A stretch of 64,000 bases of DNA from Rhodoligotrophos appendicifer (GCF_007474605.1 NZ_VHKL01000002.1:62001-126000); one strand, 5' to 3'. Shown: positions 36,436 through 44,920, numbered from the stretch's first letter. The notes: a model not told the origin generated them from the sequence alone. Made by a program: numbers and translations.

Positions 36436-37698
36436 ATGGATGAACGCGATCTCGACCTTTCAGCCTTCATCGGTCCGGGTGATTTCATCGTCTGCCCGCA
36501 AAATCTCGGCGAGCCCGTCGCCTTGACGAGGCGCCTGGTCGAGCAGCGACACGAGATCGGGCCTTGCAGCCTGTTCATCGGCGGCTCCTATTCGGGCGTG
36601 TTCCGGCCTGAGCACGGGGACAGGATCCGCTTTCTCAGCTATTGCGGCATCGGCGACAATCGCGCCCTCATCGAGGCGGGATGTCTCGATCTCCTGCCGC
36701 TGCACTATTCGGAGCTTACGGCGTTCCTCGAGCGCGGGAGAGCGCCCGACGTGGTGCTGGTGCAGCTCAGCCCGGCCGACGGCAATGGCCGCCACAGCCT
36801 GGGCGTGAGCAACGACTACATTCTCGCGGCGGCACGGCGCGCGAAGAGGATCATCGCCGAGATCAATGAGTGCATGCCCTGGTGCCATGGGGCGGAATGG
36901 CCGAAGGAGCTCGTCCTCGACGCGGCTGTCCACACCCGACGCGAATTCACCAGGCCCAAGGTCGCCGAGGCGAACGAAGCCGCGGGCCGGATCGCCCAGC
37001 ACGTCGCCGCCTTCATCCCCGATGGCAGCGTCATCGAGCTGGGGACAGGCGCCATTCCAGACCAGATCCTGAGAGCGCTCAGGCATCACAAGGATCTGGG
37101 CATCCATACCGGCCTCGTCGGCGATGCGCTGGTCGATCTGTACGAGAGCGGCGCCGTCACCAATGCCCGAAAGCCGATCGATACCGGGGTGACCGTGACG
37201 GCCTTGCTCGGGGGGTCCAGCCGCTTGGAGCGGTTCGCCCACCTGAACCCGGACCTCTCGGTTCGGCCCAGCTCGTATACCCATGATCCGGCCATCCTTG
37301 CGAAGCTGGATGGCCTGATCGCCATCAATGGAGCGGTCGAGGTCGATCTGACGGGGCAGGTGAGCGCCGAGGTGGCGGGCCCACGCTATCTCGGAGCGGT
37401 CGGAGGCCATGGGGATTTTACACGCGGTGCCTTGCGGGCGCCCAATGGGCGGTCGATCGTGGCGCTGAACGCCACGGCGCGGCAGGGGCGTGCGAGCACG
37501 ATCGTGCCCCGGATTATCCACGGTCCCGTCACTACGCCGCGCAGCGATGTGGACCTGGTGGCGACGGAATGGGGCATCGCGGAGCTCCGGGACCAGCCAG
37601 TGGCGGAGCGGGCCCGGCGGATGGTCGCCATCGCGCATCCGGATCACAGGGAGGCGCTGGAACAGTCCGCGGCCGAGGTGCTTAAGGCCGGCTGGTAA
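36436..37698 (+). CDS. acetyl-CoA hydrolase/transferase family (class I CoA-transferase)
   Basis: 420 residues from ATG 36436. Two NagB/RPIA-type halves: the N-terminal half has CGIGDNRALIEAG and VQLSPADGNGRHSLGVS near 117-133. The C-terminal half has ELGTGAIPDQIL near 196-207 and INGAVEVDLTGQVSAE near 295-310, where the Glu of VEVDLTGQ is the expected catalytic nucleophile. It resembles 4-hydroxybutyrate/butyrate:acetyl-CoA CoA-transferases. It is divergent from the long catabolic operon and ends directly against the gntR stop codon. Confidence 0.9.
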   Translation: MDERDLDLSAFIGPGDFIVCPQNLGEPVALTRRLVEQRHEIGPCSLFIGGSYSGVFRPEHGDRIRFLSYCGIGDNRALIEAGCLDLLPLHYSELTAFLERGRAPDVVLVQLSPADGNGRHSLGVSNDYILAAARRAKRIIAEINECMPWCHGAEWPKELVLDAAVHTRREFTRPKVAEANEAAGRIAQHVAAFIPDGSVIELGTGAIPDQILRALRHHKDLGIHTGLVGDALVDLYESGAVTNARKPIDTGVTVTALLGGSSRLERFAHLNPDLSVRPSSYTHDPAILAKLDGLIAINGAVEVDLTGQVSAEVAGPRYLGAVGGHGDFTRGALRAPNGRSIVALNATARQGRASTIVPRIIHGPVTTPRSDVDLVATEWGIAELRDQPVAERARRMVAIAHPDHREALEQSAAEVLKAGW

Positions 37699-38448
37699 TC
37701 AGTATACGAAGTTCGAGATGTCGCGCTCGATGCCGAACCGGTCACCGCGATAGGTGTAGGTGCCGAAGAGCAGGATCCGATTGTTCGCGTCCAGGAAGAC
37801 GCGAGAAAGGCGGGCTACGGGCAGGGAAGAGGAGATTTTCAGCAGCCTGGCCTCCTCATATTCCGGCATGTCGACGGAAATCCGCTCGAAGGCGGATACG
37901 GGCTTGGGATCGGCGTGCTCACGGACGAGCCTGACGATCTTCACCCGACGCTCGGCGCCCTTGGGAAATTTCTTGTAGATGTCGAGCGCCACGTAATTCT
38001 CGGAGAGGGAGTAGGGGTTGTCGCGCTCGCTGTCGAGCTTGCGGACGCGCATGTAAGGACCATGCGGCGTGCCGTGACTGAGGGAGGGGTGGATGATCGT
38101 CTCCAGCTGCTCCTTTTCCAGGATCTCGATCCCATAATGGGCTGCATCGATTTCCACCGCGCCGATGGAAGAAAAAAGCGGGCGTCCGTCGGAGACCGAG
38201 ACCTGATATGTGACGAAGGTGCGGCGTCCCCGCTGGCTGGACAGAAGACCTTCATTCGAGAGCATCTGGATGGCCTGGCGGACGGTGACGCGGGCCACGT
38301 TGTATTGGAGGGCGAGCTGTTCGAGGGTGGGGATCTCCTCGCCGTCCTTCCAGACGCCGCTATAAATGCGGTCGCGCAGGATTCGGGCGAGTTGCGCATA
38401 GAGTGTGACGGGACCCGGTTGTAAAGCTGCGGACGGCATTTTCATCAT
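37699..38448 (-). CDS. GntR/HutC-family transcriptional regulator
   Basis: 249 residues. The N-terminal winged helix-turn-helix is clear: LYAQLARILRDRIYSGVW, then EEIPTLEQLALQYNVARVTVRQAIQMLSNEGLLSSQRGRRTFV near 37-80. Residues about 95-245 form a UTRA ligand-binding domain of the HutC subgroup. It is the only transcription factor recognised in the catabolic island. A copy of the recurring CTAT-NR-ACAG motif lies 14 nt before its start codon, suggesting autoregulation. Ligand unknown, perhaps an acyl-CoA or acid of the pathway. Confidence 0.93.
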   Translation of the reverse strand: MMKMPSAALQPGPVTLYAQLARILRDRIYSGVWKDGEEIPTLEQLALQYNVARVTVRQAIQMLSNEGLLSSQRGRRTFVTYQVSVSDGRPLFSSIGAVEIDAAHYGIEILEKEQLETIIHPSLSHGTPHGPYMRVRKLDSERDNPYSLSENYVALDIYKKFPKGAERRVKIVRLVREHADPKPVSAFERISVDMPEYEEARLLKISSSLPVARLSRVFLDANNRILLFGTYTYRGDRFGIERDISNFVY

Positions 38449-38461
38449 CTTGTCGGAACAT

Positions 38462-38474
38462 CCTATGAACAGGA
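38462..38474 (+). promoter_or_regulatory. island operator-like motif, site 4 (gntR leader)
   Basis: CCTATGAACAGGA, core CTAT-GA-ACAG, lies 14-26 nt upstream of the gntR start codon in the 72-bp gap between the hydrolase and gntR genes. A site this close to the start would fit autorepression. Confidence 0.5.
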
Positions 38475-38520
38475 CTACTGTACCGTGCAGGCATGGGGCG
38501 GTGCAAGATCGCCGAAGGGG

Positions 38521-39441
38521 TTAGGGACGTAGGCGCGCCGGGGCCTTCACGCGGCGGCGAAGAAACGTGCCGACCCGGTCGATGGCAGCGCGGCCTTCGG
38601 GCAGCATCTTGGCAAAGAACGGCCAGATATGGGGCATGTCCTCCCAGAGGTCGAGTTCGACCTCCACGCCAGCCTTTCGGGCATTTTCCGCCAGTCTCAG
38701 GGCGTCGTCGCGCAAGGACTCAGCCCTGGTGGCCTGGAGGAAGAGAGGCGGGAGCTCGGCGAGATCGGCAAAGACTGGAGAGGCGAGGGGATGTCGCGGG
38801 TCGCCCGATGGGCCGAGATAGCGCTCGACCGAACCCGATGCGCTGAGGCGCTGCACCAAGGGGTCGGAACGGGCATTCTCGTCCAGCGACGGCGCTGAGA
38901 GGGACAGATCGGCCCAGGGGCAGATGGCGGCGGCGCAGGCGGGAAGAGGCGCGCCCCTCTCGCGGAGGGAGAGGAGGAGCGAAAGCGCCAATCCGCCCCC
39001 GGCCGAATCTCCGGCAAGGGCAATGGACTGGGCCGGTATGCCGGCCGCCAACACGCCGTCATAGGCGGCCCCCGCATCGTCGAGGGCGGAGGGAAAGGGG
39101 TGCTCCGGGGCCAAGCGGTAATCAAGAGAGACCACCCGGAGGCCTGAGGCCCGCGCCAATCGGCCGACGAATTCCCGGTGGGTCAGTGGAGAGCCCACCG
39201 AGAAGCCGCCGCCGTGCAGGAAGAGCAGCGTACCGGCGGGTGGCTCTGCGTCTCTGATGGTGGTCACTTCAGCGGGGATGCCGCCGATTTCCGTCGGCGT
39301 CACCGTCACGTCTTCCGGAAGCGGCAGCATCAAAGCGCTCAGGCGGAGGAATCCGGCCCTGCGCATTTCCACCGAGGGATTCGCCCCGGGTTGTGGCGGC
39401 CCCAGGAGTGTCAGGAGTGCCGAAAGCTCGGGGCTAGCCAT
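38521..39441 (-). CDS. alpha/beta hydrolase, HSL (hormone-sensitive lipase) type
   Basis: 306 residues. The oxyanion motif HGGGFSVGS is near 74-82, the nucleophile elbow GDSAGGGLAL near 146-155, and the catalytic His lies in DMPHIWPFF near 275; the acid is probably in the ATRAESLRDDA segment. Such esterases hydrolyse short-chain esters or lactones, which could be the products of a Baeyer-Villiger-type monooxygenase. It follows solute-binding protein copy 5 by 33 nt. Confidence 0.9.
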   Translation of the reverse strand: MASPELSALLTLLGPPQPGANPSVEMRRAGFLRLSALMLPLPEDVTVTPTEIGGIPAEVTTIRDAEPPAGTLLFLHGGGFSVGSPLTHREFVGRLARASGLRVVSLDYRLAPEHPFPSALDDAGAAYDGVLAAGIPAQSIALAGDSAGGGLALSLLLSLRERGAPLPACAAAICPWADLSLSAPSLDENARSDPLVQRLSASGSVERYLGPSGDPRHPLASPVFADLAELPPLFLQATRAESLRDDALRLAENARKAGVEVELDLWEDMPHIWPFFAKMLPEGRAAIDRVGTFLRRRVKAPARLRP

Positions 39442-39474
39442 AGGGGGTCTCTCGTTTCTGCGACCACTGCCGGC

Positions 39475-40521
39475 TCAGTCGGCATGGTATTCCTTCTGAA
39501 GCGTCGCAATCATCGCACGATAATCGGCGAGGGCCGCCTCGGGATCCTTGAGGCCCTTGGAGCGCGCCATGTCGAGGACGGAGGCTTCCACCGGCTTCAG
39601 AGCCGCAGCGATGGCCGCGGTCAGTTCCGGGCTTGCGGTCTCCACGGTGCCCCCCGCATCGCGCATCCGCTGGAGGCCTTCGGCGACGGGCTTGCGATAG
39701 ATCTCGCCCACACGCTTGGCCAATTTCTCTCCGGAGATGGCCGTGATGGCGGCGCGATCGGCTTCGCTGATGCTGTTCCACTTGTCTTTGTTCATGACGA
39801 AGACGAGGACGGAATTGTAGAGGCCACCGGGAACGATCGTTATGGCCTTCGCGGCGTCCGCGAGGTTCCAGGTGACGGCCTGCTCGGCCCCGGACAGGCT
39901 GCCATCGATGACACCGGTCGAGAGCAGCTCATAGAGCTCGGTGGCCGGCTTCTGAACCGGGATCGCGCCGAGGGCCGTGATGACGGGAACCGTGGTCGTC
40001 AGCGGGCTGCGCAGCTTCAAGCCTTTCAGATCGGATATCTGCTTAATCGGTGGGCGCTTGGTGAAGATCACGCCCGGAGAGGCCAGCGTCACCGTCACGA
40101 CGTGGACATCCTTGAAGATGTCGAGCGGGGCCAAGTATTTCTCGTAGAACCGATAAAAGGCCACGGACGCAACCAGCGGGTCGTCGCTCAACAGGGGCAT
40201 CTCACCGATATTGGTCAGATCGAAACGTCCCGGGGTATAGCCGGGGGTGACGAGGGCCATGTCGGCCAAGCCATCCCGCACGACGTCGTATTGCGACGGG
40301 GCGGTGCCGGCCATCTTGACCATGTGTTCGAATTTTACGCGGCCGTCGGTCACCCTCGCCACTTCTTCAGCCCAGGGCAGGATCGCGTCCTTGCTGATGG
40401 GGTGGGTCGCCGGCACATAGCTCGAATATTTGATGATGGTCTCGGCATGGGCGGCCCCCGGTGCCATCCAGGCACAGAGCGCAATCAGCGCCGTACGCGC
40501 AGCCTGTCGCAACAGCTTCAT
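39475..40521 (-). CDS. TRAP transporter solute-binding protein (DctP family), copy 5
   Basis: 348 residues; the signal peptide ends ...GAAHA before ETIIKYSS, and GGGAGGAT precedes the ATG. It is closest to copy 1 by eye: both share SQ/AQYDVVRDGLADMA, TPGYTPGRFDL, PLLSDDP, KYLAP and ELYELLSTGV-DGSLSGA-QAVT. The ligand arginine is in GLKLRSPL. An orphan binding protein without permease, in a unit with the HSL hydrolase, followed by gntR. Confidence 0.93.
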   Translation of the reverse strand: MKLLRQAARTALIALCAWMAPGAAHAETIIKYSSYVPATHPISKDAILPWAEEVARVTDGRVKFEHMVKMAGTAPSQYDVVRDGLADMALVTPGYTPGRFDLTNIGEMPLLSDDPLVASVAFYRFYEKYLAPLDIFKDVHVVTVTLASPGVIFTKRPPIKQISDLKGLKLRSPLTTTVPVITALGAIPVQKPATELYELLSTGVIDGSLSGAEQAVTWNLADAAKAITIVPGGLYNSVLVFVMNKDKWNSISEADRAAITAISGEKLAKRVGEIYRKPVAEGLQRMRDAGGTVETASPELTAAIAAALKPVEASVLDMARSKGLKDPEAALADYRAMIATLQKEYHAD

Positions 40522-40624
40522 CGTGCATCCTCCCGCTTATTCTTATGATCCTGGACCCGCACGATGCGCGCCCCGGACCTGTTTGCCCGAAATAAGGCCT
40601 TCAACTCGACCATAAGTTAGGTTT

Positions 40625-40637
40625 ACCTGTCAATAGA
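40625..40637 (-). promoter_or_regulatory. island operator-like motif, site 5
   Basis: On the minus strand this reads TCTATTGACAGGT, core CTAT-TG-ACAG. It lies in the divergent region between solute-binding protein copy 5 (104 nt away) and an SDR gene (73 nt away), mirroring the arrangement of site 1. Confidence 0.5.
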
Positions 40638-40709
40638 TCTACTCCGGGTCGGAATAGGGCTTTCAAGTTCACTATCCGCGCCGTGAGCCGGTGAAGAAGA
40701 GAGGCAAGC

Positions 40710-41480
40710 ATGGTGGCATCAAGCAGCAGAGCGGTGTTGATCACGGGTGCGGCGGCCGGAATCGGGGAGGCGACGGCGCGCCATTTCGCGGCGCGAGGCG
40801 CAAATGTGTTCCTCGTCGACATCGACGGGGACGGCGTCGAGCGACTGGCACGAGACCTCGGCTGCACCGCCCGGTGGTTGTGCGCTGACGTGGCGGACGA
40901 AGCGCAGTCGTTTCACATCGTCGAGTCGATGCAGCAGGCTTTCGGGCGGATCGATGCCGCCATTCTGAATGCTGGCATCGAGGGACGAATTGCTCGCCTC
41001 GGTGAGCTCTCCCTCGGCGATTATGAAAGGGTGATGGATGTCAATGTTCGCAGCGTGTTTCTCGGCCTGTCCCGGCTGATGCCGCTCATGCGCGCCCAAG
41101 GTGGCGGTTCGATCGTGATCCTGTCCTCTACGGGCGGCGTGCGGGGGAGCGTCGGACTTGCGCCCTATGTGGCGAGCAAGCATGCAGTGCTGGGACTGAT
41201 GAAGACCGCAGCCCTGGAGGGGGCCGCCCACAAGATTCGGGTCAACAGCGTCAATCCGGCGCCCATCGAGACGCGGATGATGCAGGCGATCGAGGCGGGT
41301 GCGCAGCCCTCGGCACCGCAGCAGGCGCATGAACGGATCGCCTCGGCCATTCCGCTGAAACGGTATGGCAGGCCGGAGGAGGTCGCCGCGATGATCCATT
41401 TCCTGGCGAGCGAGGAGGCGTCCTTCTGTACGGGCGGCGTCTATATGGTGGATGGAGGAACCCTGGCCGGCCGCTGCTAG
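40710..41480 (+). CDS. SDR family oxidoreductase
   Basis: 256 residues: TGAAAGIGEATARHFAARG (12-30) with Asp after beta-2 (VFLVDIDG), NAGIEG near 88, the Ser in LSSTGGVRG and YVASK near 151; the end is VDGGTLAGRC. The motif NPAPIETRMM replaces the usual PG-x-x-x-T. Probably an NAD-dependent alcohol or hydroxyacyl-CoA dehydrogenase. Divergent from solute-binding protein copy 5; the LLM gene follows after 117 nt with its own motif. Confidence 0.9.
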   Translation: MVASSSRAVLITGAAAGIGEATARHFAARGANVFLVDIDGDGVERLARDLGCTARWLCADVADEAQSFHIVESMQQAFGRIDAAILNAGIEGRIARLGELSLGDYERVMDVNVRSVFLGLSRLMPLMRAQGGGSIVILSSTGGVRGSVGLAPYVASKHAVLGLMKTAALEGAAHKIRVNSVNPAPIETRMMQAIEAGAQPSAPQQAHERIASAIPLKRYGRPEEVAAMIHFLASEEASFCTGGVYMVDGGTLAGRC

Positions 41481-41540
41481 AGGGTCCCTCTTCAAGGCGA
41501 CTTGACAAGCGCCGCGGCCGCCTCCTAGGCTCATAGAAAT

Positions 41541-41553
41541 CCTATAAACAGAA
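41541..41553 (+). promoter_or_regulatory. island operator-like motif, site 6
   Basis: CCTATAAACAGAA, core CTAT-AA-ACAG, lies 44 nt before the start of the second LLM monooxygenase gene in a 117-bp gap. Confidence 0.5.
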
Positions 41554-41597
41554 TAACCAGATTTTAAGGTATGGGCCGTGGGTCCGGAGGAGGAAAC

Positions 41598-42677
41598 ATG
41601 CCACAAGTCGGGATCAACTGCGTTCTGCAAAACGCCTTCGATGAAATCACGGACCGTGAGGCCTATGAACGGGATCTCCATCTCGTAAAGCTGGCCGAGC
41701 CATTGGGCTTCGAGAAAATCAGCGCCGTGGAGCATCATTTCAACAATTACTCCATGGGTCCCGACAATGTGGCGCTGCTGGCCTGGCTCGCCGGGCAGAC
41801 CTCCACCATCGAGCTCATGACCGGCGCGGTGATCCTGCCGTGGAACAATCCCTTGCGGGTCGTGGAAAGAATGATCCTGCTCGACCATCTGAGCCAGGGG
41901 CGCGCCCATTTCGGGATCGGACGCGGTCTCGCCCGGCGCGAATACGAGGCCTTCGGCATCGACATGAACGAGAGCCGCGACCGCTTCAACGAGGCGGCGA
42001 AGATGGTCATCGAGGGGGTGGAGACCGGATTCGTCGAGGGGGACGGTCCCTATTACAAGCAGAAGCGCACGGAGGTCCGGCCGCGGCCCTATAAGAGCTT
42101 CAAGGATCGGATCACCTGCGTGGCCATGTCGCCGGACACGGTTCCCATCGCCGCCGAACTGGGGGCGCGGATGACCGTCTTCGCCCAGAAGCCCTGGGCC
42201 GAGATGGTCGGCCATTTCGAAACCTATCACCGGCTGTTCCGGGAGGCTCAGGGGCGCGATGCGCCCGCGCCGACCTGCACCGAATTCGTCTTCTGCGACA
42301 GCAGTGCGGATCGGGCCGAAGAGATGGCGATGAAGTATATCGGGAATTACTACGACATCCTGATCGACCACTATGAATTCGGCAGCAAGCACTTCTCGCA
42401 GACGAAGGGATATTCAGGTTATGCCACAGCCGCGGAGAAAGTCCTGACGACGGCGCATGAGCAGCTGCGGGAGGCCTATGTTCGCGCCAATAATTTCGGC
42501 ACGCCCAACCAGATCCTGGAGAATTACGAGAAGCGACGCGCGCTGATCGGCGACTTTGATATCCAGATCAATGTGACTTACGGTGGACTATCGCTGCAGG
42601 ATGCGGAGGGCAATCTTCGCCTCTATGCCGAAAAGGTGCTGCCGGAGCTCAAATCCTGGCAGCGTGAAGCCGCCTAG
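41598..42677 (+). CDS. LLM-class flavin-dependent monooxygenase, second type
   Basis: 359 residues from ATG 41598, which has GGAGGAGG directly upstream. Luciferase-like TIM barrel: FEKISAVEHHFNNYSMGPDNV near 42-62 (paired His), TGAVILPWNNPLRVVERM near 85-102, and DHLSQGRAHFGIGRGLARREYEAFG. It belongs to a different subgroup from the first LLM protein, lacking the limonene-monooxygenase-like start. It uses FMNH2 from a reductase, possibly the one at 19716. A nitroreductase gene follows 29 nt downstream. Confidence 0.88.
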   Translation: MPQVGINCVLQNAFDEITDREAYERDLHLVKLAEPLGFEKISAVEHHFNNYSMGPDNVALLAWLAGQTSTIELMTGAVILPWNNPLRVVERMILLDHLSQGRAHFGIGRGLARREYEAFGIDMNESRDRFNEAAKMVIEGVETGFVEGDGPYYKQKRTEVRPRPYKSFKDRITCVAMSPDTVPIAAELGARMTVFAQKPWAEMVGHFETYHRLFREAQGRDAPAPTCTEFVFCDSSADRAEEMAMKYIGNYYDILIDHYEFGSKHFSQTKGYSGYATAAEKVLTTAHEQLREAYVRANNFGTPNQILENYEKRRALIGDFDIQINVTYGGLSLQDAEGNLRLYAEKVLPELKSWQREAA

Positions 42678-42706
42678 CGGCTCAATGCGGGTGACTGGGG
42701 ACCAAT

Positions 42707-43405
42707 GTGGGCTTAGCGACAAATCTGCCTAATCTGCCGAGTGGAGAACAATTCCAGCGATTGATGGATGAGCGACGGAGCTGCAGGGCCTTCAAGCCCG
42801 ATCCGGTGCCGCGCGCGGTCATAGAGGAGATGCTCTCCAGCGCCCAGCTTGCCGCATCATGGTGCAATACGCAGCCATGGCAGATGATCATCCTCTCGGG
42901 TACGAAGGTCGAGGCCTTTCGCACGGGACTTTACGATCATGTCGTGTCCGGAGCCGAACCGGACCCGGATATCGAATGGCCCTCCTATCAAGGGGTCTAT
43001 CTGGACCGACGACGCGAAGTCGGCTGGATGCTTTATGACGCCGTGGGCATCAAGAAGGGGGACCGGGCGGCCTCGCAGCATCAGGCGCTGAGAAACTTCC
43101 AGTTCTTCGATGCTCCCCATGTGGCGCTGGTGACGTCGGACCGGGCGCTGGGACCCTATGGGCTGGTGGATTGCGGAGGCTTCGTCCAGAGCTTCATGCT
43201 GGCTGTGACGGCGCAGGGCCTGGGTTGCATCGCCCAGGCCGCCATCGCCGGATATAGCGGATTCGTGCGGCGGTTCCTGGATATCGGAGAGGATCGGCTG
43301 ATCCTCTGCGGCATCGCCTTCGGGCATGCGGATCGGGACCATCCGTCGAACAGTTTCAGAGCACCCCGGGCCACGGTGGACGCGGTCGCCGACTTTCGAG
43401 GGTGA
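42707..43405 (+). CDS. nitroreductase family flavoprotein, second copy
   Basis: 232 residues from GTG 42707 (GGGGA 6 nt upstream); ATG 42764 would give a 213-residue alternative. FMN-binding features: ERRSCRAFKPDPVPRAVIEEML, AQLAASWCNTQPWQ near 46-59 and the C-terminal CGIAFGHAD. It shares RxFxPDPVPRA-x-xE with the copy at 17711. Its pairing with an LLM gene mirrors that locus. It ends tail-to-tail with the cyclase gene and closes the catabolic island. Confidence 0.88.
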   Translation: MGLATNLPNLPSGEQFQRLMDERRSCRAFKPDPVPRAVIEEMLSSAQLAASWCNTQPWQMIILSGTKVEAFRTGLYDHVVSGAEPDPDIEWPSYQGVYLDRRREVGWMLYDAVGIKKGDRAASQHQALRNFQFFDAPHVALVTSDRALGPYGLVDCGGFVQSFMLAVTAQGLGCIAQAAIAGYSGFVRRFLDIGEDRLILCGIAFGHADRDHPSNSFRAPRATVDAVADFRG

Positions 43406-43414
43406 GACCCAGTC

Positions 43415-44920
43415 TCACCGCCTGATCTCACCGTCCACGGCATGGGCCCTTATGGCGTCGCTCTTGCCGCGCAGGGAAATTTCGAGGACACGGGTAAAGG
43501 CCCGGCCTGGCGGAGGCCCGCCGGCCGCGGTCAGGCAGGCATCGGAGACCAGCATCTTGGCCCCCATTTCGCGGGTGGCCTGTTCCAGCCGGCTGGCCAC
43601 GTTCACCACATCGCCCACCACCGTGAACTCGATGCGTCGGTCGGCCCCGATATTGCCGACGACCACGGCCCCATAATGGACACCGATGGCAACCTCAACG
43701 CCATCGACGCCGCGCCGTGTCCGCTTCGCGTTCCATTTGGCGATCTCGTCCTGGAGGGCGAAGGAGCAGGCGAGCGCACGGGCCGCTGAATCCGGTTGCT
43801 GCTCAAGGCCGCCAAAGGTGGCCATGACCCCGTCGCCCAGAAATTTGTCCAGGGTGCCGCCATGGGCAAAGACCACTTTGCAGCAGCGGGTCTGGAAGCT
43901 CCGCAACAGGTCGAAAATCTGCTCGGGGATCATCTTTTCCGACATGGAGGTGAAGCCGACGATATCGGCGAAGATCACCGCGACATTGCGCCTTGCGGGT
44001 TCGCCGAAGCCGAAGGCCGCCTTGGCAGACATGGCTTCGGCCACATCGGGGGAGACGTAGCGGGCAAGGTCGCTGCGGGTGACCTCCGCCTGCACCTGGG
44101 CCAAGAGAGTGGTGCGGCTTCGCCAGACGGCGAGCGCAATGATGAGAGTGAAGGACCCGGTGACGACGAGCTGTGTCCACCACTGGGTGAGGCTGACGAA
44201 GGTCGGATTGAAGATCAGCCGCAGGGCCGCTTCGTCGGATAGCTGCGTTCCGTCGAACACATCGACGAAGCGGGTGGTGCCCGGGAGCCAATAGATGATG
44301 AGGACGCCGATCGACCAGATCGTGGAGATCGCCATCCCCGTCCACACCACCATCAGGGGCGAATAGGTCAGTGCCGCTTCTGCCAGCAGCAGCAGAAGAT
44401 AGAGATATTCCTGGCCTCGAAGTCGGGTCTGCACCGGCCAGTCAGCGGCCAGGCCGCCCAGCGGCGGCAACAGGATCGCGGCGGTGATCAAGGTGACATC
44501 AAGAGCAATGAAACCGATCTTGATCAGCTTGAAGCGGCGGTGATGACGCAGCCGATAGGGGATGTAGCTGAGGACAAAGAACATCGCGATGATGCCGAGA
44601 TAATAGACATCACGCGGCCAGGCGACACTTACGAGCAGCCAGATGGCCAGAACCGCCAAGACTGCGGTCCTGACGCGGAATGCGACCACCATGCCCGCGA
44701 GTTCGGCTTGGCGAACGCTCTGCCGCAACCGTCCCGAAGGAGACCGGGGCCACCATGAAGGAGGAGCGAAGATAGAAAAGCGACGTGGGGGTAGGACGAT
44801 AGGACGATTGCTCTCGGCTGCGACAGTCACACGCACAATCCTTGCTGCCGTGAGCCTCCAATGCTCAAGGGCGGCGGATGCCCTGTAAATCGAACTCTCC
44901 GTGATCGGAGGAGCCGGCAT
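43415..44920 (-). CDS. membrane-bound class III adenylate/guanylate cyclase
   Basis: 501 residues. After a basic N-terminus (about 1-75, of uncertain start) come about six hydrophobic segments (about 78-270), then the cyclase domain (about 300-495). Metal-binding Asps are in FADIVGFTSM and LGDGVMATFG; the adenine-specifying Lys is in DKFLGDG and the matching Thr in EFTVVGDVVN; the transition-state Asn and Arg are in VNVASRLE. These residues favour adenylate cyclase. No link to the neighbouring catabolic genes is evident. Confidence 0.9.
   Translation of the reverse strand: MPAPPITESSIYRASAALEHWRLTAARIVRVTVAAESNRPIVLPPRRFSIFAPPSWWPRSPSGRLRQSVRQAELAGMVVAFRVRTAVLAVLAIWLLVSVAWPRDVYYLGIIAMFFVLSYIPYRLRHHRRFKLIKIGFIALDVTLITAAILLPPLGGLAADWPVQTRLRGQEYLYLLLLLAEAALTYSPLMVVWTGMAISTIWSIGVLIIYWLPGTTRFVDVFDGTQLSDEAALRLIFNPTFVSLTQWWTQLVVTGSFTLIIALAVWRSRTTLLAQVQAEVTRSDLARYVSPDVAEAMSAKAAFGFGEPARRNVAVIFADIVGFTSMSEKMIPEQIFDLLRSFQTRCCKVVFAHGGTLDKFLGDGVMATFGGLEQQPDSAARALACSFALQDEIAKWNAKRTRRGVDGVEVAIGVHYGAVVVGNIGADRRIEFTVVGDVVNVASRLEQATREMGAKMLVSDACLTAAGGPPPGRAFTRVLEISLRGKSDAIRAHAVDGEIRR

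Noticed and set aside
41481-41500. AGAGGG-T-CCCTCT hairpin after the SDR gene at 41480 as a terminator
   Set aside because: The loop would be a single base and no T-run follows.
40719-42392. Antisense open frame of 557 codons across an SDR and an LLM gene
   Set aside because: The plus-strand SDR and LLM proteins have full catalytic motifs; long antisense frames are common in GC-rich DNA and this one shows no recognisable protein features.
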